Of a stretch of 64,000 bases of DNA, positions 18,697 to 26,714 are shown piece after piece (position 1 is the stretch's first letter; the number at the start of each line of letters is the position of its first letter). Below the pieces are notes generated by a model that was given only the letters and a program-made list of their open reading frames with translations, had not been told where the DNA came from and made no database searches. The DNA lies in assembly GCF_001418105.1 (NCBI RefSeq), contig NZ_LIQI01000022.1, forward strand, positions 558,001 to 622,000, in the 5' to 3' direction. The position numbers and the translations under genes were made by a program. Source of the DNA: Lacinutrix himadriensis (GTDB lineage Bacteria; Bacteroidota; Bacteroidia; Flavobacteriales; Flavobacteriaceae).

Positions 18697-19107
18697 ATGT
18701 ATCCAGCAGAATTAGTAAAACCAATGCGTGAAGATTTAACGAACGTAGGTTTTGAAGAATTACATACCGTTGCAGATGTTGATGCAGCTATTGCAAAGGA
18801 AGGAACAACTTTAGTGGTTGTAAATTCGGTTTGTGGTTGTGCAGCAGCAAATGCAAGACCAGGAGCTAAAACAAGTTTAAAAAATGCAAAAAAACCAGAT
18901 CATACTGTAACGGTTTTTGCAGGTGTAGATAAAGACGCAGTGAATAAGGCTCGTGAATATATGATTCCTTTTCCTCCAAGCTCTCCATGTATGGCTTTGT
19001 TTAAAAACGGAGAATTAGTACATATGTTAGAGCGTCACCATATTGAAGGAAGACCAGCAGAAATGATTGCTGAAAACCTTGTTGATGCTTATAATGAGCA
19101 TTGCTAG
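18697..19107 (+). CDS. BrxA/BrxB family bacilliredoxin
   Basis: A 136-residue thioredoxin-fold protein of the former DUF1094 family. The active site is Cys46-Gly47-Cys48 in VNSVCGCAAANARPG. Family members remove bacillithiol from mixed disulfides on proteins. In Bacteroidota the thiol partner is less well established. The C-terminal portion (MIPFPPSSPCMALFKNGELVHM) is also typical. Promoter and terminator flank it closely, so it is a single-gene unit. Confidence 0.92.
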   Translation: MYPAELVKPMREDLTNVGFEELHTVADVDAAIAKEGTTLVVVNSVCGCAAANARPGAKTSLKNAKKPDHTVTVFAGVDKDAVNKAREYMIPFPPSSPCMALFKNGELVHMLERHHIEGRPAEMIAENLVDAYNEHC

Positions 19108-19161
19108 AATACTTTTAACTTTAAATGTTAAAGTTAGATTTATACACAAACTATTACAATT

Positions 19162-19196
19162 AAACCACGTTTTATAGACGTGGTTTTTTTATTTTT
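19162..19196 (+). terminator. rho-independent terminator after the bacilliredoxin gene
   Basis: AAACCACGT-TTTATAG-ACGTGGTTT forms a 9-bp stem followed by T4 and ATTTTT. Its T-run merges with the -7 box of the next gene. Confidence 0.85.
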
Positions 19197-19197
19197 G
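19190..19197 (+). promoter_or_regulatory. -7 promoter box (TATTTTTG) for the acyltransferase operon
   Basis: TATTTTTG fits TAnnTTTG, 24 bases before the ATG at 19222. It overlaps the end of the preceding terminator, a compact arrangement. Confidence 0.45.
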
Positions 19198-19221
19198 AAG
19201 CATTACATTTTAACAAAAAAA

Positions 19222-19959
19222 ATGAGAAAAATTTTAGCAATTCCCTTATCTTGTATTTATTATCTTTTTTTCGGATTAGCATTAGTAGTGTTTCATCCAA
19301 TACAGTGGTTTTGTTTTAATGTTTTAGGTTACAAAGCGCATAAAAATAGTGTGGATGCTTTACAGTTTTGCCTTATGCGATGCGTAAACCTTTTAGGATC
19401 TAGACATAGCTTTTACAATGCGTATCCATTAGATAATTCGCAACCCGTAATTATTGTTGCTAACCACCAAAGCATGGCAGACATTCCGCCACTTATGTGG
19501 TATTTTAGAAAACATCATGTAAAATTTGTTAGTAAAAAAGAATTAGGAAAAGGCATTGCCAGTGTGTCGTACAACTTACGTCATGGAGGTTCTGTTTTAA
19601 TCGACAGAAAAAACGCAAGACAATCTATAGTTGCTATTCGTAAATTTGGTGAGTATATTGAGTCTACAAATCGTGCAGCAGTTATTTTTCCGGAAGGTAC
19701 AAGGAGTCGCGATGGCAAACCAAAACCTTTTCATACCAAAGGGTTGGAAACATTAATAAAATATATACCAAGTGCCGTAATTATTCCTGTTACTATTAAT
19801 AACTCTTGGAAAAACCTACGCTATGGAAAGTTTCCTTTAGGCATAGGAAATCACTTAACTTTTACAGCACATAAACCCGTGAAAAAGAGTGATTTTGAAA
19901 CCCAAGAATTAATGCTTGAGCACATTGAAAAAACAATAAAAAACAGTATTAAAATATAA
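19222..19959 (+). CDS. 1-acyl-sn-glycerol-3-phosphate acyltransferase (PlsC family)
   Basis: A 245-residue membrane-associated acyltransferase that would make phosphatidic acid from lysophosphatidic acid. The catalytic block HxxxxD is His82-Asp87 (NHQSMAD). Block III is FPEGTRSRDGKP and block IV is VIIPVTI. A hydrophobic N-terminus (about residues 5-30) anchors it. The start is the ATG at 19222, because the frame further upstream runs back into the terminator. It is followed after 4 bases by an acyl-ACP desaturase, so acyl-chain modification and phospholipid synthesis are co-expressed. Confidence 0.9.
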   Translation: MRKILAIPLSCIYYLFFGLALVVFHPIQWFCFNVLGYKAHKNSVDALQFCLMRCVNLLGSRHSFYNAYPLDNSQPVIIVANHQSMADIPPLMWYFRKHHVKFVSKKELGKGIASVSYNLRHGGSVLIDRKNARQSIVAIRKFGEYIESTNRAAVIFPEGTRSRDGKPKPFHTKGLETLIKYIPSAVIIPVTINNSWKNLRYGKFPLGIGNHLTFTAHKPVKKSDFETQELMLEHIEKTIKNSIKI

Positions 19960-19963
19960 TATT

Positions 19964-20950
19964 ATGTCCATAAAAAATGTAAGATTAGAAGTAATGTCGT
20001 TTTTAGAAAAAGACATAGACTCTTTAATTCAAAAATATTTAATTCCTGTAGATACCATTTGGCAACCATCGGATTTTTTACCAAATAGTGAAGGCGACAA
20101 TTTTTTTGAAGAAGTAAAAGAAATTAGAGAACTAGCTAAAGAATTACCTTATGATTTTTGGGTAGTTTTAGTTGGTGATATGATCACCGAAGAAGCCTTA
20201 CCAACCTATGAATCTTGGTTAATGGATGTAGAAGGTGTAGATCAAGTAGGAAGAAATGGTTGGTCTAAATGGGTGAGACACTGGACCGCTGAAGAAAACA
20301 GACATGGCGATGTGCTTAACAAATACCTTTACCTTTCTGGGCGTGTAAACATGAAAGAAATTGAAAGAACCACACAACATTTAATTGCAGATGGTTTTGA
20401 TATTGGTACTGGTAGAGATCCTTATAAAAACTTTTTATATACTAGTTTTCAAGAATTAGCGACATATATTTCTCATAATAGAGTTGCAAAAATGGCGAAA
20501 CAAAAAGGAAACAAGCAACTTTCTAAAATGTGTAAAATCATTTCTGGAGACGAAATGAGACACCATCATGCATACTGCGAATTTGTAGAACGTATTTTTG
20601 CTGTAGATCCTAGTGAAATGATGCTTGCTTTTCAATACATGATGAAACAAAAAATCACCATGCCTGCGCATTTTTTAAGAGAATCTGGAAATAAAATAAG
20701 CTCGGCTTTTGAAGAGTTTTCTAATACAGCACAACGTATTGGCGTGTATACTGCTACAGATTATGTAGATATTTTAGACAAGCTTATTATTCGTTGGGAA
20801 ATTGATAAAATGTCTAATCTAACCGATGAAGCTGAAAAAGCGAGAGACTATCTAATGAAGCTTCCATCAAGAATGGTACGTATAGCAGAACGTATGAAAA
20901 TTCCTGAAAATTCCTTCGAATTTAATTGGGTAGAACCAGCAAAATTATAA
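19964..20950 (+). CDS. acyl-ACP desaturase (soluble ferritin-like di-iron type)
   Basis: A 328-residue soluble desaturase, introducing a double bond into acyl-ACP. Two di-iron motifs are visible: EENRHGD and GDEMRHHH, with a further glutamate in the first helix (ELAKELP region). Length and motif spacing fit bacterial stearoyl-ACP desaturases (FA_desaturase_2). Its position right behind the PlsC-type acyltransferase suggests control of membrane unsaturation. Six bases separate it from the next gene. Confidence 0.9.
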   Translation: MSIKNVRLEVMSFLEKDIDSLIQKYLIPVDTIWQPSDFLPNSEGDNFFEEVKEIRELAKELPYDFWVVLVGDMITEEALPTYESWLMDVEGVDQVGRNGWSKWVRHWTAEENRHGDVLNKYLYLSGRVNMKEIERTTQHLIADGFDIGTGRDPYKNFLYTSFQELATYISHNRVAKMAKQKGNKQLSKMCKIISGDEMRHHHAYCEFVERIFAVDPSEMMLAFQYMMKQKITMPAHFLRESGNKISSAFEEFSNTAQRIGVYTATDYVDILDKLIIRWEIDKMSNLTDEAEKARDYLMKLPSRMVRIAERMKIPENSFEFNWVEPAKL

Positions 20951-20956
20951 TAGTAC

Positions 20957-21607
20957 ATGCATACTATCATTGAATCTACTAAGGGTTTTGTAAAAGAAAC
21001 CCTTAAAAATGCCGAAGGCGGTCATGATTGGTTTCATATTGAACGTGTTTATAATAACGCGCTCCTTATTGCTAAAAAAGAAGATGTAGATGTATTGGTA
21101 GTTTCCTTAGCTGCGCTTTTACATGATATTGCAGATAGCAAGTTTCATGATGGCGATGATTCTGTTGGTCCAAGAATAGCTCAAGAATTTTTATTTAAAG
21201 AAAATGTGTCTTCAGAAACGATAGAGCATGTGGTAAACATTATTGCTAATATGTCTTTTAATAAATCTTTAGAAGGGGCATTAGCTTTCACCTCTAAAGA
21301 ATTAGAAGTGGTACAAGATGCAGATAGATTAGATGCTATTGGAGCTATTGGTATTGCGCGTTGTTTTAATTATGGCGGATTTAAAGACAGAGCACTTTAC
21401 AATCCGGAAATTGCTCCTAATTTAAACATGTCTAAAGAAGAATATAAAAAATCTACCGCACCAACCATTAATCATTTTTACGAAAAACTACTCTTGTTAA
21501 AAGATAAAATGAATACGAAAACAGGAAAGCAAATCGCACAAGAGAGACATCACTATATGGAAGGTTTTTTAAAGCAATTTTACGCCGAATGGAATGGTGA
21601 AAAATAA
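20957..21607 (+). CDS. HD-domain phosphohydrolase (YedJ-like)
   Basis: A 216-residue single-domain HD hydrolase. The metal ligands are His in GGHDWFHIERV, the HD pair in LLHDIADSKFHDGD and a distal Asp in QDADRLDAIGAIG. This is the pattern of the YedJ/YpgQ family, which act on nucleotides or related phosphates; the substrate is unknown. It appears to be the last gene of the acyltransferase-desaturase operon and converges on the AraC gene with three bases between stops. Confidence 0.88.
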   Translation: MHTIIESTKGFVKETLKNAEGGHDWFHIERVYNNALLIAKKEDVDVLVVSLAALLHDIADSKFHDGDDSVGPRIAQEFLFKENVSSETIEHVVNIIANMSFNKSLEGALAFTSKELEVVQDADRLDAIGAIGIARCFNYGGFKDRALYNPEIAPNLNMSKEEYKKSTAPTINHFYEKLLLLKDKMNTKTGKQIAQERHHYMEGFLKQFYAEWNGEK

Positions 21608-21610
21608 TTC

Positions 21611-22480
21611 TTATTGAATTATTAATCGCATTTCACCTCTATACTTTGAGGCACTTTTTCCTATCACTTCATTAAACACCTTATTAAAGTGTGAGAAGTT
21701 ATTAAAACCACATTCAAAACAAATATCTGTTATACTACTTTGGCTTTCTGTTAAAAGTTTTGTGGCATAAAATATACGACACTCATTAACAAACTGCGTA
21801 AACGTTTTCCCGGTTACCTTTTTGAAATACCTACAAAACGCAGGAACGGTTAGATTTACATGACTTGCAATTTCATCTAAAGTAATATGTTGTTGATAGT
21901 TTTTATTAACGTATTTAAAAATTTTATCAACCTTACTACTGTCTTGTGGTTGCGTTTCAAACATGTACCCATTTTCATTAAGCAAAACATAGTCTGTGCT
22001 CAACGCCAACAGTTCTAGTATCTCTAATAGTTTGGTTACTCGTTTTATACCTTCGTATTTTGGTAACTTTTCTATTTTTGGACCAATAATATCTTTTATT
22101 TCTCTTTTAAATAAAATCCCCTTTTTAGAACGTTCTATTAACTGCGAAATATTTTTCATTTCTGGCAGCTTATTAAAAAGGTCTCCCAAAAACTCCGGAT
22201 GAAATTGTACGAGTGTTTCTTTTCCCTTAGAAGTTAAACGATCTGTAAATCCATTATGCGGTAAATTAGGCCCTATTAAAATTAATTGACTATTATTAAA
22301 ATAAGAAAGATGATTACCAATATGTCTTCTACCATTCCCCTTATTAACATATACTAATTCTAATTCTGGATGAAAATGCCAAAAAGCTTCACTTCGTTTT
22401 CGCTTTTTAGTTTTTTGAATAGCAGTAATAGAGCTACCAAAATCTGGCGTAATTTTTTTAAATGTAGGTTTTATTTGCAA
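21611..22480 (-). CDS. AraC-family transcriptional regulator with cupin sensor
   Basis: A 289-residue regulator. The N-terminal cupin domain (about residues 20-120; HFHPELELVYVNKGNGRRHIG) binds a small ligand, often a sugar. The C-terminal double helix-turn-helix starts at IFKYVNKNYQQHITLDE. Its second helix is ITDICFECGFNNFSHFNKVF. It is divergent from the first of two duplicated secreted-protein genes, which may be targets. Confidence 0.9.
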   Translation of the reverse strand: MQIKPTFKKITPDFGSSITAIQKTKKRKRSEAFWHFHPELELVYVNKGNGRRHIGNHLSYFNNSQLILIGPNLPHNGFTDRLTSKGKETLVQFHPEFLGDLFNKLPEMKNISQLIERSKKGILFKREIKDIIGPKIEKLPKYEGIKRVTKLLEILELLALSTDYVLLNENGYMFETQPQDSSKVDKIFKYVNKNYQQHITLDEIASHVNLTVPAFCRYFKKVTGKTFTQFVNECRIFYATKLLTESQSSITDICFECGFNNFSHFNKVFNEVIGKSASKYRGEMRLIIQ

Positions 22481-22602
22481 AACGTATAAATGGGATTAAA
22501 TCTGGCAACAAATTTACAAATAATAAAAATCTTAGCATGTGTTAATTTACCACTATTATATACTATTTTAACATATAACGTTTTCGTGTTTAATAATCAG
22601 GG

Positions 22603-22693
22603 TAAAATAACATATATAGTTGCAAATATAGATGCTTTTTAAACTCGCCTTTGATTATACCTTTGTCCACATAATCATTAAACCCAAAAGATT
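22603..22693 (+). promoter_or_regulatory. upstream region conserved between two duplicated genes, copy 1, with -7 box TACCTTTG at 22658-22665
   Basis: The ~90 bases before this gene and before its paralogue (23494-23585) are alike. They share a TAAAATAACA...ATAGT.GCAAA block, TACCTTTGTC, and ATAATCATTAAACC.A.AAGATT just before the ATG. Conservation of non-coding sequence implies both are controlled in the same way. Confidence 0.65.
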
Positions 22694-23293
22694 ATGAAAA
22701 AATTAATGAAAAATACTTTAGTAATAGTAGCTTTATTTACTGCTTTACTAGCAAACGCAAATGCACCTTTAAACAATTTAAACGATGCAAGAAAAACAAC
22801 TTTATCATTAGACAATGTTAAACAAGGAAATATACTACTAATTAAAAATAATTACGACGTAGTTATTTACAAAGAAAAAATTGAAACTTCTGGTAACTAT
22901 ATTAAAGGATTTGATTTAAGTGAATTACCGAAAGGAGATTACTTTTTTGAATTAAACAAAGACTCTGAAATTAAAATAATCCCTTTTCATGTTTCTAATA
23001 ATTTAGTAGCATACAAAACAGGAAAAGAGTCTACTATTTTTAAGCCTTCTATTAAAAGTATAGATAACAAGGTATACATCTCTAAACTATCTTTAAACCA
23101 AGAGCCGTTAGATATTAACGTTTATTACGAAGACGCACAAGGTGATGACTTTAACTTAATTTATTCGGAAACCATTACTAACGACTCTAAAAATATAGGT
23201 AGAGTATTAAGTTTAGATGGAAGACTAGAAGGAACTTATAAGATTGTTACAAAAACAGAAGGAAGAACATTTGTTGATTACGTACAGTTCTAG
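22694..23293 (+). CDS. small secreted beta-sandwich protein, paralogue 1, unknown function
   Basis: A 199-residue protein with a signal peptide ending near LLANANA. The mature part has alternating beta strands and two short repeats of the type LSELPKGDYFFEL and RLEGTYKIVTKTEG, resembling DUF3244 or sorting-domain-like beta sandwiches, although it lacks a standard T9SS tail. A near copy lies 892 bases downstream with its own promoter and terminator. No catalytic residues are evident; it may be an abundant envelope protein. Confidence 0.75.
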   Translation: MKKLMKNTLVIVALFTALLANANAPLNNLNDARKTTLSLDNVKQGNILLIKNNYDVVIYKEKIETSGNYIKGFDLSELPKGDYFFELNKDSEIKIIPFHVSNNLVAYKTGKESTIFKPSIKSIDNKVYISKLSLNQEPLDINVYYEDAQGDDFNLIYSETITNDSKNIGRVLSLDGRLEGTYKIVTKTEGRTFVDYVQF

Positions 23294-23315
23294 TTAGATT
23301 ATATAATATCAACGC

Positions 23316-23348
23316 AAAAAAAAGCGAGCATTTATGCTTGCTTTTTTT
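23316..23348 (+). terminator. terminator after paralogue 1
   Basis: AAGCGAGCA-TTTA-TGCTTGCTT, with one G-T pair, is followed by a T run and preceded by an A run. Confidence 0.88.
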
Positions 23349-23493
23349 GTTTATAGACTTTCTGTTAACATTTGAATTTAAAGCTCCCAGCACTTTTAAT
23401 ATAGGATGTATATAAATAAAAACAAAAGAAGATTAATAGGTGCTAAGTCAATAAACAAAAAAAACTAACTTATTGTTTTTCAGTAGATTAATG

Positions 23494-23585
23494 TTAAAAT
23501 AACACACATAGTCGCAAAAATAGCTGTTTTTAAAACACTCCTTTCCATATACCTTTGTCTATATAATCATTAAACCTATAAGATT
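23494..23585 (+). promoter_or_regulatory. upstream region conserved between two duplicated genes, copy 2, with -7 box TACCTTTG at 23550-23557
   Basis: Counterpart of 22603-22693. The -7 box is 28 bases before the ATG in both copies. Confidence 0.65.
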
Positions 23586-24185
23586 ATGAAAAAATTAATA
23601 AAAAACACCTTAGCAATAGTAGTATTATTTACTGCTTTACTAGCAAATGCAAATGCACCTTTAAACGATTTAAAGAATGCAAAAAGAACTACTTTAACAT
23701 TAAACGATGTTAAAAAAGGAGACGAACTTCTAATTAAGAATACTCACGGAATTATTCTCTATAATGAGTCCATTCAAAATTCTGGTGATTACACCAAAGG
23801 ATTTGATTTAACGGAATTGCCAAATGGAGATTACTTTTTTGAATTAAACAAAGCTATAAAAATCGTAATAATTCCTTTTCATGTTTCTAATAACATCGTT
23901 GTATTTAAAAAAGAAAAAGAAGTTACCATATTCAAACCTTATATTAGAAATAAAAAGAATAAAATTTACATCACTAAATTATCTTTAGACCAAAAACCGT
24001 TAGACATTAAAGTCTATTATGAAGACCTAAATGGTGACGACTTCAATTTAATTTATTCGGAAACCATTAATAACAATTCTAAGAATATAGGCAGAGTATT
24101 AAGCCTAGATGAAAAACTAGAAGGAACCTATAAGATTGTTACAAAAACCGAAGAAAGAACCTTTGTTGATTATATACAGTTCTAG
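23586..24185 (+). CDS. small secreted beta-sandwich protein, paralogue 2, unknown function
   Basis: 199 residues, the same length as the gene upstream and clearly homologous from signal peptide to last residue (closing TFVDYIQF versus TFVDYVQF). Differences are concentrated in surface-type positions, e.g. more lysines in the middle (FKKEKEVTIFKPYIRNKKNK). The pair arose by tandem duplication of a whole transcription unit. Function unknown. Confidence 0.75.
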   Translation: MKKLIKNTLAIVVLFTALLANANAPLNDLKNAKRTTLTLNDVKKGDELLIKNTHGIILYNESIQNSGDYTKGFDLTELPNGDYFFELNKAIKIVIIPFHVSNNIVVFKKEKEVTIFKPYIRNKKNKIYITKLSLDQKPLDIKVYYEDLNGDDFNLIYSETINNNSKNIGRVLSLDEKLEGTYKIVTKTEERTFVDYIQF

Positions 24186-24212
24186 TTAGATTATATAATA
24201 TTGTTATTCCAT

Positions 24213-24248
24213 AAAAAAGCGAACAGTCTATGACTGCTCGCTTTTTTT
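24213..24248 (+). terminator. terminator after paralogue 2
   Basis: The stem AAGCGAACAGTC / GACTGCTCGCTT has one mismatch and is followed by T7. Position and base composition match the terminator of paralogue 1. Confidence 0.88.
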
Positions 24249-24279
24249 GTTTAAAATACTTTTGTTACTCTGTAAAAAT

Positions 24280-25803
24280 TTAGATTTTTATTTTAAGAAA
24301 TCTTTTTTGTTCCCCAGAATCACCAAAAATAATTATGTTTCCTTCAGCATCTATAATATTGTCTTCTGTATGAAATAGAATGTCTAAATCTTTGTCTTCG
24401 TATATTTTCTTATAATTTGACTTTCCGTTTTCATCTAAAATAACACAATAGATAGCAGATTTATCTCTTTTGAATTTTCCGAATTCAACCACCCCGTTTT
24501 TTGATTCTTTTATTTTTGGAGAAGCATTAAAAAAGTAATATAGTTTGTCATTCTTAAAGACAGAACCATAGGATGCATGTACAGTATTAGCAACATCAAA
24601 ATAAGTATCCGCCTGCTCTTTAATTATATTTTTAGCCCAAGTTAATTCACCATTATTGTTCATTTTAATCGAAATAATATCATCATAGAGATAAGTTATT
24701 CCTGTATGCTGACCATATTTATCTAATTGTTCTTCTGCAGCTAAAATAATATTACCATTATCTTGCATGTAACCAGCATTAATATTCAAATCTTTAAGCC
24801 CTTTATCCGATTTTTTACCAAGTTTTTCAATAATAAAATCATCTGAAAATTGAGCAAAACTACTTTTTTCTATACTTAGATTTTTAATATTTATATCAAA
24901 CCTACATACTCCATTTGATTTTTCTTCCTTGTCTTTTCCATAAAAACCAACATAAGATAAATTATTTCCTTTTCTAACTGGCACTAAAGATTTAACAAAG
25001 TTATTGTTTGTTTGTAAATCTACTTTTTCTTGTCCATTATTAGTTAGCTTAAAGAGTTCATAATGATAGTTTACTTTATCGTCTTTTATTAATTTTCTAG
25101 TATTATTTTCAAAAACTTTACCTAATAAAAGAATGGAACCGTCTGTGTCATCTACATTAATACTTTGAAAATCAAAAAATACATCTGGAATGTTTTTCTT
25201 GAACGTGTACTCCTTTACTTGTTCGAATTTCTTATTAAAAACAAAAACTTTATGTGTTGCTTCTTCTTCATTTTTAATATCAAAAATCAAAGCACTATAG
25301 TTTTTGTTTTCAGAGAAATATACAGTTCCAAAAGAATTAGGGTCATATGTTTTAGATGAAGCATACAAAGACATAGATAATTTTTGATCTTCCCCTGATG
25401 AGCATAAATGCTTCTTTTCAAACTTCATGGATTCAATAGAAGATGATAATAAATTAAACTCATATGCATTTGTTGCTTCATCCAAACCAAACATAATCAT
25501 ATTAATTACACCATTATCTATAATAATATTGCTTGAAGCATTATCTGTTTTCACTCTATTAGTTAATTTCAAATCACTATCATAATGCTCTATATAGTAG
25601 GCTTCCGCATTTGATCTAGAGTGCACATGAAATGTTCTTACAATTACAAGACCACCATTTCCATCGTCTTCAGAAGAAAGTATTTGTGTCCAATTTGTTT
25701 GATCTTTAAAGACAGGTCCTTCAATAATATTGTCAAATTCATTTTGTCCAAAAGTTAAAATACTTGTAAATAAAATTACACTTGTAATAAGTAGTTTCCT
25801 CAT
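24280..25803 (-). CDS. secreted protein, beta-propeller-like, unknown function
   Basis: A 507-residue protein with a signal peptide ending at LTFGQ. The rest is rich in beta strands and Asn/Asp, with recurring motifs of the kind DxxGNIIxxG (e.g. DAEGNIIIFGDSG, DNGNIILAAEE, DDTDGSILLLGK). This suggests a propeller built from ~50-residue blades. No T9SS sorting domain or catalytic motif is seen. It is 24 bases downstream of the broken enoyl-CoA hydratase on the same strand. I do not recognise a named family. Confidence 0.65.
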   Translation of the reverse strand: MRKLLITSVILFTSILTFGQNEFDNIIEGPVFKDQTNWTQILSSEDDGNGGLVIVRTFHVHSRSNAEAYYIEHYDSDLKLTNRVKTDNASSNIIIDNGVINMIMFGLDEATNAYEFNLLSSSIESMKFEKKHLCSSGEDQKLSMSLYASSKTYDPNSFGTVYFSENKNYSALIFDIKNEEEATHKVFVFNKKFEQVKEYTFKKNIPDVFFDFQSINVDDTDGSILLLGKVFENNTRKLIKDDKVNYHYELFKLTNNGQEKVDLQTNNNFVKSLVPVRKGNNLSYVGFYGKDKEEKSNGVCRFDINIKNLSIEKSSFAQFSDDFIIEKLGKKSDKGLKDLNINAGYMQDNGNIILAAEEQLDKYGQHTGITYLYDDIISIKMNNNGELTWAKNIIKEQADTYFDVANTVHASYGSVFKNDKLYYFFNASPKIKESKNGVVEFGKFKRDKSAIYCVILDENGKSNYKKIYEDKDLDILFHTEDNIIDAEGNIIIFGDSGEQKRFLKIKI

Positions 25804-25827
25804 ATGTGTTTTTATTAAATATATCGT

Positions 25828-26609
25828 TTATTTACCTGGAAAATCTGCTTTACGTTTTTCTAAAAAGGCGGTTGTTCCTTCTTTAAAATCTTCGGTACCA
25901 AAGCATTTTCCAAATTGTTTAATTTCAACTTTATACCCATTTTTGCCGTCTTTATAATTGGCATTAATTGCTTTAATTGCTTTCGCTATTGCAACGGTAG
26001 AATTACGCATAATCTTACCAGCAATTTTTTCAGCTAAAGGAATTAACTCTTCAGGAGTTGTAACATGGTTTACTAATCCGTAGTTCTTTGCGGTCTCTGC
26101 ATCAATCATTCCAGCCGTCATTACCATTTCCATAGCACGTCCTTTACCAACTAATTGCGGCAAACGTTGTGTACCACCATAACCAGGAATTACTCCAAGA
26201 GAAACTTCTGGTAATCCCATTTTAGCATTATCACTTGCAACTCTAAAATGACAAGCCATAGCTAATTCTAATCCGCCACCAAGCGCAAAACCATTACAGC
26301 TGCTATAACTGGAGTTTCTAAATTCTCAACAAAATCGAATAATAATTCTTGTCCTTTTGCTGCAAGTTTCCCGCCATTATCTACACTAAAGTTTGCAAAC
26401 TCACTAATATCTGCTCCAGCAACAAATGCTTTCTCACCACTTCCTGTTACAATAATAACTTTGGTGTTTTTATCTTTATTCGCAGCTTTAAAACCTTCAT
26501 GAAGTTCTTGAATGGTTTCTTTGTTTAATGCATTTAGTTTACTCGGACGATTAATAGTAATGGTTGTTATTCCATTTTGGGTTGAAGATAGTATGTTGTT
26601 GTATGACAT
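25828..26609 (-). pseudogene. enoyl-CoA hydratase/isomerase (crotonase) with a single-base frameshift
   Basis: Two adjacent frames make one crotonase. The N-terminal part (from 26609, 113 codons) has GSGEKAFVAGADISEF and ends abruptly after TPVIAAV. The C-terminal part continues with LELAMACHF, GLPEVSLGVIPGYGGTQR and the usual tail. The expected oxyanion-hole segment VNGFALGGGLELA is encoded, but one A (a T on the plus strand, near 26294-26295) is missing in GTA-AATGGT. Restoring one base gives a complete 260-residue protein. Either this fatty-acid beta-oxidation gene is broken in the strain or the base is a sequencing error; everything else about it looks intact. Confidence 0.88.
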
Positions 26610-26694
26610 AATGCTGTTTTTATTAATAACACCTCGCTTCGCTAGGTGGTTTTAGTTTGTTCTAAATATAAAGATATTTTTTTTCAATTATAAG

Positions 26695-26714
26695 ATTCCT
26701 GCCTACGCAGGAAT
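26695..26714. repeat. interspersed palindrome ATTCCTGC-CTAC-GCAGGAAT
   Basis: A perfect 8-bp inverted repeat. It abuts the stop codon of the following minus-strand histidine kinase with no gap. Confidence 0.7.
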
